DNA from: an uncultured Muribaculaceae bacterium
Lineage (GTDB): Bacteria; Bacteroidota; Bacteroidia; Bacteroidales; Muribaculaceae
DNA: 6,539 bases
Assembly (NCBI GenBank): GCA_934663645.1
Contig: CAKUKR010000098.1
Location: 1 to 6,539 of the forward strand
Direction of reading: 5' to 3'
Shown here: piece after piece, positions 1-6,231 of the stretch
Layout: each line of letters starts with the position of its first letter
Position numbering within the stretch: position 1 is the stretch's first letter
Notes under the pieces: generated by a model
The model's database searches: none
Seen by the model: only the letters and a program-made list of their open reading frames with translations
Told to the model about the DNA's origin: nothing
Made by a program: the position numbers and the translations under genes

Positions 1-12
1 TCTACTACAAAG

Positions 13-43
13 AATCTCGCGAGTAATCCCGCGAGATTTTTTT
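13..43 (+). terminator. Intrinsic terminator, T-tract on the plus strand
   Basis: A perfect 9-bp inverted repeat (13-21 pairing with 30-38) encloses an 8-nt loop, and the plus strand continues into seven consecutive T (37-43). This is a textbook rho-independent terminator for transcription moving rightwards, so I infer a plus-strand gene ending just left of the window, convergent with rpmA. Read on the minus strand, the stem is followed only by a weak T-poor stretch, so termination in that direction is less likely. Confidence 0.75.
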
Positions 44-132
44 GTCCTGTCAAGTCGGCTTGTTTCGGATGCTTACTCTGCAGTCACATAAGTCGCAGTG
101 CCAGTCTCATTATTCATAAGCATGAATATACG

Positions 133-167
133 AAATGCGGCAACGCTGTACGCGCTGTCGCATTTTT
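133..167 (-). terminator. Terminator hairpin downstream of rpmA, possibly bidirectional
   Basis: Bases 133-146 pair with 152-165 in a 14-position stem (one A-C mismatch, one G-T pair) closed by a 5-nt loop. It begins about 40 nt beyond the rpmA stop codon. On the minus strand the stem runs into TTTCGTATATT, a moderately T-rich tail. On the plus strand it runs into five T. It is the best candidate for the end of the rplU-rpmA transcript and may serve both convergent directions. A smaller 6-bp all-GC hairpin (178-183 with 191-196) lies between it and the stop codon and has no T-tract. Confidence 0.65.
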
Positions 168-206
168 GTATCGTTCACGCCCGGGATTGGCGGGCGGTCA
201 TTGCGG

Positions 207-470
207 TTAGTTTGCCTCGAAGGGCTGTACGTTGATGTACTTTCTTCCCTCTTTGCCCGTTGTGAAGACAACGATGCCGTCGATGAGGGCGAACAGGGTG
301 TGGTCTTTGCCCATGCCCACGTTCAGGCCAGGATGGTGCTGTGTGCCGCGCTGACGCTTGATGATGTTGCCGGCTTTGCACTTTGATCCACCGAAGATTT
401 TGACGCCGAGGCGTTTGCTGTGTGATTCGCGGCCGTTCTTGGAACTACCGACACCTTTTTTGTGTGCCAT
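207..470 (-). CDS. rpmA: 50S ribosomal protein L27
   Basis: This encodes 87 residues, the usual length for bacterial L27. The protein sits in the large subunit with its flexible N-terminus reaching the peptidyl-transferase centre, where it helps position tRNA. The family hallmark is clear: the protein opens [16 protein letters not shown], followed by [22 protein letters not shown] and [11 protein letters not shown]. The start is secure because the protein begins directly at MAHKKG. It therefore lacks the N-terminal extension that the Prp protease removes from Firmicutes L27. It lies 18 nt downstream of rplU and is almost certainly cotranscribed with it. No Shine-Dalgarno sequence precedes the ATG, as expected in Bacteroidetes. 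The T.HHPG segment (about residues 42-47) varies slightly from other versions but looks functional. Confidence 0.98.
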   Translation of the reverse strand: MAHKKGVGSSKNGRESHSKRLGVKIFGGSKCKAGNIIKRQRGTQHHPGLNVGMGKDHTLFALIDGIVVFTTGKEGRKYINVQPFEAN

Positions 471-488
471 ATCTTATGTCTGTGGAAA

Positions 489-812
489 TTAAGCGTTTAC
501 GATTGTTTTAACTAACACTTTGGAGAAGTACTGGCGATGGCCGTTTTTGCGGCGGTAGCCTTTGCGGCGTTTCTTCTTGAAGACGATGATTTTCTCGCCT
601 TTCACCAGCGGGGTGAGTACCTCGCACTCCACTTTCGCGCCTTCTACGGCAGGCGCGCCGATTGATACTTTGCCGTCGGCATCCAAGAGGAGTACCTTGT
701 CGAAGGAAACCTTGTCGCCTTCCTTTGTCTCCTCGCCGAGATAGTTCACGTAGAGGAACTTGCCCTCTTCGGCCTTGAACTGCTGTCCTTTGATGTCTAC
801 TATAGCGTACAT
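489..812 (-). CDS. rplU: 50S ribosomal protein L21
   Basis: This encodes 107 residues, close to the usual length of about 103. L21 is an early-assembly 23S rRNA-binding protein of the large subunit. The protein begins [13 protein letters not shown], the canonical L21 start. Its C-terminal half carries the family signature [18 protein letters not shown] (about residues 72-89) followed by KNGHRQ, the basic rRNA-binding motif. I chose the ATG at 812 because the frame extends upstream only through a TTG at 833, which would add seven residues unlike L21. The gene is first in a two-gene operon with rpmA, the usual bacterial order. A strong Bacteroidetes-type promoter lies about 85-120 nt upstream. 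Confidence 0.98.
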   Translation of the reverse strand: MYAIVDIKGQQFKAEEGKFLYVNYLGEETKEGDKVSFDKVLLLDADGKVSIGAPAVEGAKVECEVLTPLVKGEKIIVFKKKRRKGYRRKNGHRQYFSKVLVKTIVNA

Positions 813-892
813 TGCTAAATGATTGATTTGCAATTAAATCCGTTGGGCGAGAGCGCATTTGCGCATCCACTTCACGAGCCGTGGCGGAATAA
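813..892 (-). promoter_or_regulatory. rplU 5' leader with small hairpins
   Basis: This is the predicted untranslated leader between the inferred transcription start (about 892) and the rplU ATG. Three short inverted repeats are visible: 873-876 with 880-883 (CACG/CGTG), 853-856 with 861-864 (GCGC/GCGC), and 825-829 with 836-840 (GATTT/AAATC). Ribosomal-protein operons are often autoregulated through such leaders, but I recognise no specific leader family here. The stems are short enough to occur by chance. Confidence 0.3.
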
Positions 893-898
893 ACGGTG

Positions 899-930
899 CA
901 AAGGTAATGCTTTTTTTCGGGCTGTGCAAG
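899..930 (-). promoter_or_regulatory. Bacteroidetes-type promoter for rplU-rpmA
   Basis: Read on the minus strand, TACCTTTG (906-899) matches the Bacteroidetes -7 consensus TAnnTTTG exactly. CTTG (930-927) fits the -33 TTTG element in three of four bases. The spacer is 20 nt, within the normal range, and the inferred transcription start is near 892. The promoter sits between the stop of the upstream permease gene and rplU, so the ribosomal pair does not depend on the efflux operon for expression. Confidence 0.75.
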
Positions 931-968
931 GCCTAACCGGTTATTTTTCAGTTATTCACATTGCACTG

Positions 969-2174
969 TCAGCGGGCGAGCAGTATGCGGCGGCGCAGGT
1001 CGGGTGTGACCATCCACCGCTGTATGCAGTATGCCGCTGCGGTGTAGACGGCGGCGAGCACCCACAGCATGGCGTATTCGCTGCCGGCTTGGGCGAGTGT
1101 CGCGCCGTTGGTGTTCATGCGCACAAACCCTTCGATGCCCCATGTCGAGGGTATGCAGTCGCCCAGAGCGTGCCATGCCGCGGGCATGGCGAAGCGGGGC
1201 CAGGTGATGCCGGAGAGGAACAGGAACATCACGGAGGTCAGCACCCATATCACGAATATCCCCTCGCGCTGCCATACTATCCCTTGCAGGCACAATCCGA
1301 GGCTGATGCACGCCAGTATCATCGGCACTACGAACAGCAGCTCCTGCCAGATGTCGCCCGCCATGGGGAACTGGAATATCAGCGGTATGTAGTACAGCAG
1401 CCACACTGTGGGCAGCAGCGCCACTGTGAAGAAGCAGAGCATCTGCCCGAGCATGCGTGCCATGTGGTGGCGGCGCATGGCGGCGAGCGAGCGTCCGGCG
1501 TATGCCAGCGGGTTCTCGTGGCGTGTGCCGCCGCACATCCCTACTGCGAGGATGAGGCACTGGTGCAGTATGAGTATCAGTACGCCGGGCATGACGTATG
1601 AGGCGAAGCCGGCTTTCGGGTTGCCTGAATATTCGGAGACTATGTGCATCGGCTCTTCGGTTGCGATGGTCTCGGCGATGGGCATTTGCGTGTTTATCTG
1701 CCGCGACATAAGCTCTGCTCCCATGTCGAGGGCGACGTTGGTGGTCGCGAGCAGTATGCTGCGGTAGCGGAGCATCAGGCTCATGTCGCTGTACATGATG
1801 ACCTGCGCCCCCTCGCCGCCGGAGGCTTTGCGCTCGAAGCCGTGCGGTATCTCTATTATCCCGAAGCAGCTGTGAGATGCCATGGCGCGTCGTGCCTCGC
1901 CCATCTCTGCGGCGTAGCCCAGCACGTTGACCTCCTGCGTGGCGTCGAGGCGGCGTGCCATCTCGCGGCTCAGCGGCGTGCGGTCATGGTCCACGATCAC
2001 CACCTCCACGTCGCGCACCAGCTCGGGGTTGTATATCAGCGAGTACAGCACGGGGTACGCCAGCGGCAGGAACACGAAGAACAGCACCACGCCGGCATCG
2101 TGGCAGACCATGCGCATCTGTGTGGCAAATGCGTCGGCGAGTTCTGCGAATGATTTTCCTATCCTGTTCATCAT
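969..2174 (-). CDS. ABC-2 type transporter permease (second of the pair)
   Basis: This encodes 401 residues of an ABC-2 (YbhS/YbhR/YhhJ-like) inner-membrane permease. The topology is typical: one helix near residues 27-48, a large extracytoplasmic domain of about 145 residues (49-190), then hydrophobic segments near 192-214, 240-268, 275-300, 305-322 and 368-386. The region 319-350 (FLSGITWPRFAMP followed by W.IEGF) corresponds to the conserved ABC-2 motif before the last helix. It probably pairs with the permease encoded immediately upstream to form the transmembrane half of an exporter. I chose the ATG at 2174 because it follows an A-rich stretch (GAGAAAAGAAACAAG) and a 19-nt gap. The next in-frame ATG (2171) is equally possible. 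One at 2204 would overlap the upstream gene by 11 nt. No nucleotide-binding domain is present. The substrate is unknown. Confidence 0.9.
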   Translation of the reverse strand: MMNRIGKSFAELADAFATQMRMVCHDAGVVLFFVFLPLAYPVLYSLIYNPELVRDVEVVIVDHDRTPLSREMARRLDATQEVNVLGYAAEMGEARRAMASHSCFGIIEIPHGFERKASGGEGAQVIMYSDMSLMLRYRSILLATTNVALDMGAELMSRQINTQMPIAETIATEEPMHIVSEYSGNPKAGFASYVMPGVLILILHQCLILAVGMCGGTRHENPLAYAGRSLAAMRRHHMARMLGQMLCFFTVALLPTVWLLYYIPLIFQFPMAGDIWQELLFVVPMILACISLGLCLQGIVWQREGIFVIWVLTSVMFLFLSGITWPRFAMPAAWHALGDCIPSTWGIEGFVRMNTNGATLAQAGSEYAMLWVLAAVYTAAAYCIQRWMVTPDLRRRILLAR

Positions 2175-2193
2175 CTTGTTTCTTTTCTCGGGG

Positions 2194-3369
2194 TTACGGC
2201 ACATATACCGGCTGGCGGTATGCCCTCTTGATGCGCCACAGCAGCGTCAGCGGCAGCAGCATGAAGACGATGTATGCCACAAACCAGATGCGTGACCAGT
2301 AGATGTCGAGGCCGTTGAGTGCCTGGTCCATGTATATTAGGAACTGGTAGCGCATCGGCAGTATCCAGCTGAATATCCCCACTGCCGGGTACATGCTCTC
2401 GACGGGGAACGAGAACGCTGCCACGGAGAATGTCAGTATGCCGAGCAGCGAGCATGAGGAGATGGCGAGGCGCAGGTTGGGTATCGCGCCGAAGATGAAC
2501 ACGGCGAAGCCCTGGCTGGCGAGGACGAACATCATGTTGGAGAGCGTAATCCACAGCCACGAGCCGTGCATAGGGAATCCGAGCCAGCCGAACAGCCACG
2601 ACTGCATGAACAGCGCCATGACCCACCATACCAATGTCTGCGGCAGCAATATCCCGGCGAGGGTGCGCACTATCGAGCCGCCGCCCATGGCGAGCATGCG
2701 GCGGCTGCGCCCGTACTTGACGCAGTTGCCCAATGCAAGTACTGTCATCAGCATTACCATGAGTTGCAGCGAGGCGGGTATGAAGCTGTTGCACAGGTAC
2801 ATCGGGTAGTTCAGCCAGGGGTTGCCCAGCGGGCGTGACACCACGCTTATCGGGTTGATCTTCCCTTTCAGTTCGTCGGCTGAAAGCCCGGTCGCTTCAG
2901 CCACACGTATCAGCATGCCGGCTTTCTGGTATGTCGCGCCGGTCTTGAACGTCTTATAGAGCAGGTTGGCGGGGACGTAGTACGCCATGTTGGTGTAGAA
3001 TGTCACTTCCGGGCCGCGACCCGCCATGAAATCCTCCTCGAAGTGCGGCGGAATGACGAAGTATCCGAATACGTCGCCCTCTTGCATCAGTCTCCGTGCG
3101 TCGGAGTATGAGGTTGCGCTGTATTGCAGGTCAACCATCTGCATTGCGCCGATGTCGCGTGTCATGCGCCGCGAGGTGGCTGTGCCGTCCATGTCTACCA
3201 TCGCAGCCGGCACGCGCTGCGGCAGCCCGCTGTCCATGATTGTCCCCAGAAACAGGAACATGAACAGCGGCAGCACGAAGAAGCCCACCCAGTAAACCGG
3301 GCGCGAGGCGTATAGCCTGGTCGCTGACCATACCACTGCCGCAAATCCCTTGCCTGACGTTATCGACAT
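2194..3369 (-). CDS. ABC-2 type transporter permease (first of the pair)
   Basis: This encodes 391 residues with the same architecture as the next gene, consistent with ancient paralogy within the operon. There is an N-terminal helix at about 25-46, an extracytoplasmic domain at about 47-190, and hydrophobic segments near 193-214, 235-262, 270-293, 300-320 and 358-378. The stretch 319-346 (FSFPVESMYP then WILPMRYQFLIY) aligns by position with the ABC-2 signature before the last helix. The protein ends in a short basic cytoplasmic tail (RIKRAYR). Its start is 24 nt after the adaptor stop codon. It lacks Walker motifs, so it cannot hydrolyse ATP itself. Known relatives (E. coli YbhR/YbhS, YhhJ) export drugs or other amphiphiles with an HlyD-type adaptor. 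The substrate here cannot be read from sequence. Confidence 0.92.
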   Translation of the reverse strand: MSITSGKGFAAVVWSATRLYASRPVYWVGFFVLPLFMFLFLGTIMDSGLPQRVPAAMVDMDGTATSRRMTRDIGAMQMVDLQYSATSYSDARRLMQEGDVFGYFVIPPHFEEDFMAGRGPEVTFYTNMAYYVPANLLYKTFKTGATYQKAGMLIRVAEATGLSADELKGKINPISVVSRPLGNPWLNYPMYLCNSFIPASLQLMVMLMTVLALGNCVKYGRSRRMLAMGGGSIVRTLAGILLPQTLVWWVMALFMQSWLFGWLGFPMHGSWLWITLSNMMFVLASQGFAVFIFGAIPNLRLAISSCSLLGILTFSVAAFSFPVESMYPAVGIFSWILPMRYQFLIYMDQALNGLDIYWSRIWFVAYIVFMLLPLTLLWRIKRAYRQPVYVP

Positions 3370-3393
3370 TTCTGTGATTGCTTCGGGGTGCTG

Positions 3394-4470
3394 TTATTTC
3401 ACGAGTATCGCCGACATGCCGGGGAGCATCCCCTGGACGGGGCGTTTCGGGCGTGCCTTGACGGTGAATGTGCGCACGTCATAGTCGCCGCCGGCCTTGG
3501 TGGCTTGCCAGTTGGCGTATGTCCCCATGTTGCGGATATAATACACCTCCATCTCCTCTGTGCGGTCGAGCGCGGGGATGTAGACTTTCACCTTCTTCCC
3601 CTTGCTGATGTTCTTCAGCTCCGTCTCGCGGATGTTGAACACCACCCAGTTGTCGTCCTTCTGTATGGTCATGATGGGCGCTCCCAGAGCCACGAGTTCG
3701 CTCTCCTGCGGGTAGATCACTGACACCTCGCCGTCGCAGGGGGCAATGAGGAACTGGTCTTCGAGCAACGCGCCGACTTCGCGCACGCCGCCGCGGGCAA
3801 CGCGCACCATGGCGGCTGCCGCATCCTTGTCGGCTTTCTGCGCGCCTGCCACAGCGAGTTCCCACTGGCTCTTGGCGGCAGACTCGCCAGCTTTGGCAGC
3901 CTCATACGCGGCCTTGGCCTCGTCGCGCTTCTGCTGGCTTACTACGCCCTCTTTGGCGAGGTTCTCCATGCGCTCGTATGTCTTGAGGGCAATGCCGGAA
4001 GCTGCCACAGCCTGCTGGTACACGTCGTATGCGGCGTCGATGATTTCCTTGCGTGTGCCGCCGTCCACACGGCTCTGTGTCGCCCCAGCTGCGCTCTCGG
4101 CCGCGAGGGCCTGTTCCATTTTGGCGTCAGCGAGCGAGGAGTGTATGCGCACCAGCGTGTCGCCGGCGTGGACGTGCTGTCCCTCCTGCACGTAGAGCGT
4201 CATCACACGCCCCGGCAGCTTGCCCGAGATGCGTACTTCCGTGGCATCGCATTGCCCCTGCACGGTGTCATCTTGCGGCTTTATGAACAGAAAGCCGGCG
4301 ACTGCCACGCCAGTGAGCAGCAACAGCACCAGAACTATGCACACTGCCAGCCCTCGCGAGCGGGCTTTCACCTCTCCCTCGCCGGCCTCGGCGATAATGT
4401 CCCTGTCGGCAGCTGGTGCCGGCGCCTCTTCGAGCATAATGTCCTTCTCGTCGTCCTTGTATGTATCCAT
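3394..4470 (-). CDS. HlyD/EmrA-family periplasmic adaptor (membrane fusion protein)
   Basis: This encodes 358 residues of a periplasmic adaptor that would link the inner-membrane permeases to the TolC-like channel. An acidic cytoplasmic N-terminus of about 40 residues precedes one transmembrane helix (about 41-63). The first half of the lipoyl-like domain follows at about 82-109 (SGKLPGRVMTLYVQEGQHV..GD). An Ala/Lys/Glu-rich coiled-coil hairpin spans about 110-235. The second lipoyl half (FLIAPCDGEVSVIYPQESE) starts near 240. A beta-barrel region follows, and the C-terminus has the usual PGMSA.. ending. There is no lipobox, so it is anchored by the helix as in EmrA/HlyD rather than by a lipid as in AcrA. 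I used the ATG at 4470; an in-frame TTG at 4485 would add five residues. It lies 38 nt after the tolC-like stop and is clearly cotranscribed. Confidence 0.95.
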   Translation of the reverse strand: MDTYKDDEKDIMLEEAPAPAADRDIIAEAGEGEVKARSRGLAVCIVLVLLLLTGVAVAGFLFIKPQDDTVQGQCDATEVRISGKLPGRVMTLYVQEGQHVHAGDTLVRIHSSLADAKMEQALAAESAAGATQSRVDGGTRKEIIDAAYDVYQQAVAASGIALKTYERMENLAKEGVVSQQKRDEAKAAYEAAKAGESAAKSQWELAVAGAQKADKDAAAAMVRVARGGVREVGALLEDQFLIAPCDGEVSVIYPQESELVALGAPIMTIQKDDNWVVFNIRETELKNISKGKKVKVYIPALDRTEEMEVYYIRNMGTYANWQATKAGGDYDVRTFTVKARPKRPVQGMLPGMSAILVK

Positions 4471-4508
4471 CGTGTCAGTAGTCAACTATATGTGTAAATG
4501 TCTAATTG

Positions 4509-5954
4509 TCAATACTGCATCTGCCCGAGTACCTTCGAGAGGTATACGCGGCAGAGGCTTATCCCTATCTCTGCATCGATAGTTTCGCTGTGTGCGCTGA
4601 GCCATGCCGTCTGCGCCATGATGACATCCTCTGTGGTCAGGACTCCCTCGAGGAAGCCGACCTGTGCCTGGCGCAGGTTCTCGTCGGCGTTCTTCTCGTT
4701 GGCGCGGGTGGTGTCATACCGCTTGCGGGCCTCCTCGTAGGAGAAACGCGCCTGGCTCACCTGCAGCTGCACCTTGTCCTCCGCATCTGCCAGCATCAGC
4801 TCTTGCACACGGGACTTGGACTGCGCCACGCGGTACTTGTTGTAGTTCGCGCCCCAGTGCCACAGCGGCACTGCGACCGTCGCGCCCACGGAGAACCCTC
4901 CGCCGAACTCCTTCTTGAAGCCGTGTATCACATTCGGGTTGGAGAACGAGTACGCGCCTACGACGGCCACTTTTGGCAGCATGTCCCCCTTGGCGAGGCG
5001 AGCCTCCTGCTCCGAGATGCGTATGCCCTGGCGCATGCTTTCCAGGTCAGGGCGCGATGCGTATACATCCTCCATTGCGGTTTCGGGCACGGGCGGCTGA
5101 CCGCCGCTGCCGGCGAGGTTGCTGTCGTCCAGCTCCATGCTTGTGTCGAGCGGCAGCCCGCATATCTGCGCCAACGCCATGCGAGAGAGCGTCAGCCCGT
5201 TGTCCACCTTGGTCAGGGCGAGTTGCGCCTCGTTGTATTTCACTTCCACCTTGAGCTCGTCGCTGCGGGTGGCGACACCCTCGCGCACCATGACGGACAC
5301 GTTGTGGCGCAGCGTGTCGATGAGGTTGACATAGCTCTCCGCCAGCACTTTCTTATGCTGCAGCGACACCACGTTCCAGTAGGCGGCATCGACGGCGTAT
5401 ACCACCTCTTGCACCGCAGAGTTGCGCATCGACTGCGCCAGCTTCTCGGCGTATTTGGTTATCTCGTTCATGGCACGCAGCTGGCCGCCCATGTATACGG
5501 GCTGTGTCAGCGTCACCGCGCCGAAGAACACGTTGTGCATGTCATACGACATAGCCTCCTTGGGTATCACCGCCACCTGGCTCGGCACGGGCATCCCCGA
5601 CGAAGGGTCGATGACCGGCTGCCCTGTCTGCGGGTTGGTCACTGCGTTGTAGACGTATGAGCCGGTAGAGGGGTCAAAGGACATGGTCGGGAGCAGCGCG
5701 TTATCTCCCAGCAGCTCGATGTTGCGCTGGTTGTACATATATGAGCCGGCAAAGTCGAGTCCCGGCAGGTAGGCTGCTTTCGAGGCCTGCCGCGCATAGC
5801 CCGCGCCCTTGATGCTCTCTTCGGCCATGCGCACAGCCTTGTTGTTGTGTATGGCCATATTGCGGCACGAGTCGAGGGTGAACCTCTGCGCCGTCATTGG
5901 CAATGCCGCCGCGCACAGGCAGACGGCAAGTATTGTCAATCTGTTCATTGTCAT
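4509..5954 (-). CDS. TolC-family outer-membrane efflux channel
   Basis: This encodes 481 residues, the normal length for outer-membrane efflux (OEP) proteins. A Sec signal peptide (NRLTILAVCLCAAALPMTA) is followed by likely signal peptidase I cleavage before QRF. The cysteines in it do not fit a lipobox, so it is not a lipoprotein. Two OEP repeats are visible, about residues 25-270 and 295-480. Each contains long Ala/Gln/Glu-rich helices and a beta-hairpin segment (LTQPVYMGGQ at about 149-158; ATVAVPLWHWGANYNKY at about 358-374). Between about 81 and 140 there is a Pro/Gly/Thr-rich stretch that should be an extended extracellular loop. It is the first gene of the operon. ATG codons at 5954 and 5948 are both plausible starts; a GTG at 5960 is less so. 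It would form the outer-membrane exit duct for the adaptor and permeases. Confidence 0.95.
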   Translation of the reverse strand: MTMNRLTILAVCLCAAALPMTAQRFTLDSCRNMAIHNNKAVRMAEESIKGAGYARQASKAAYLPGLDFAGSYMYNQRNIELLGDNALLPTMSFDPSTGSYVYNAVTNPQTGQPVIDPSSGMPVPSQVAVIPKEAMSYDMHNVFFGAVTLTQPVYMGGQLRAMNEITKYAEKLAQSMRNSAVQEVVYAVDAAYWNVVSLQHKKVLAESYVNLIDTLRHNVSVMVREGVATRSDELKVEVKYNEAQLALTKVDNGLTLSRMALAQICGLPLDTSMELDDSNLAGSGGQPPVPETAMEDVYASRPDLESMRQGIRISEQEARLAKGDMLPKVAVVGAYSFSNPNVIHGFKKEFGGGFSVGATVAVPLWHWGANYNKYRVAQSKSRVQELMLADAEDKVQLQVSQARFSYEEARKRYDTTRANEKNADENLRQAQVGFLEGVLTTEDVIMAQTAWLSAHSETIDAEIGISLCRVYLSKVLGQMQY

Positions 5955-6043
5955 TTGCACAGCGTTACGTGTGGGCGTAGCCGCAGCGGACAGCCCTTTA
6001 GATGGGGGGCTTCGGCAGGCTTGCGCCTATTCTGTTTACAAAT
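5955..6043 (-). promoter_or_regulatory. tolC-like operon 5' leader with three small hairpins
   Basis: This is the predicted leader of about 90 nt between the inferred transcription start (about 6043) and the efflux operon. Inverted repeats are visible at 6017-6020 with 6025-6028 (AGGC/GCCT, 4-nt loop), 5992-5997 with 6006-6011 (AGCCCT/GGGGCT including one G-T pair), and 5958-5961 plus 5963-5964 with 5968-5973 (one bulge). The last one sits against the start codon and could affect initiation. None has a T-tract, so this is not an obvious attenuator. Confidence 0.3.
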
Positions 6044-6049
6044 TTGATG

Positions 6050-6080
6050 CAAAAATAGTTTTCAGCCGCGAAACGGCAAA
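6050..6080 (-). promoter_or_regulatory. Bacteroidetes-type promoter for the efflux operon
   Basis: On the minus strand, TTTG (6080-6077) and TATTTTTG (6057-6050) are separated by 19 nt. Both elements match the Bacteroidetes -33 TTTG and -7 TAnnTTTG consensus exactly. The inferred start is near 6043. No dedicated regulator gene for the operon lies within the window, and I see no convincing operator palindrome over the promoter. A strong constitutive-looking promoter is the simplest reading. Confidence 0.8.
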
Positions 6081-6157
6081 ACATTCCGAGGCATATCCGA
6101 AATTCAGTACAACTTTTTCACCCAATGTTCCAATCGCTCCGGCCCTCGCGTTTCCGC

Positions 6158-6231
6158 CTCACTTTATCCCTTCACTTTATCCCTTCACTTATTCCTTCAT
6201 TTATTCCCTCATTTATTCCCTCATTATGAGA
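6158..6231 (-). repeat. 12/13-bp tandem repeat at the 3' end of the right-edge gene
   Basis: Units read on the plus strand are CTCACTTTATCCC (6158-6170, 13 nt), TTCACTTTATCCC (6171-6183, 13 nt), TTCACTTATTCC (6184-6195), TTCATTTATTCC (6196-6207), CTCATTTATTCC (6208-6219) and a diverged unit to 6231. On the coding strand the 12-nt units encode the tetrapeptide INEG/ISEG. The two 13-nt units carry one additional A in the coding strand, which shifts the frame and creates the TGA stop at 6172-6174. The array therefore straddles the stop codon. Confidence 0.9.

Noticed and set aside
111..128. 7-bp AT-rich hairpin (TATTCAT/ATGAATA)
   Set aside because: It is weak, has no T-tract, and is adjacent to a much stronger terminator hairpin. 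It could be chance.
489..833. Longer L21 starting at 833
   Set aside because: That codon is TTG and adds seven residues not found in L21. The ATG at 812 gives the canonical MYAIV start.
934..943. TAACCGGTTA followed by T-rich sequence as a plus-strand terminator
   Set aside because: The palindrome has no loop-forming centre and too short a stem, and no plus-strand gene ends there.
819..1601. 260-codon open frame on the plus strand
   Set aside because: It is antisense to the second permease and crosses the rplU promoter. Its composition (His, Gln, Ala, Cys rich) is that of a shadow frame, with no family resemblance.
4506..5660. 384-codon open frame on the plus strand
   Set aside because: It lies antisense to the clear TolC-family gene. 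The translation is His/Leu/Arg-rich without recognisable domains, as expected for a shadow frame in GC-rich DNA.
6158..6231. CRISPR array
   Set aside because: The 12-13 bp units are contiguous, without spacers, and are coding. This is a minisatellite, not a CRISPR.
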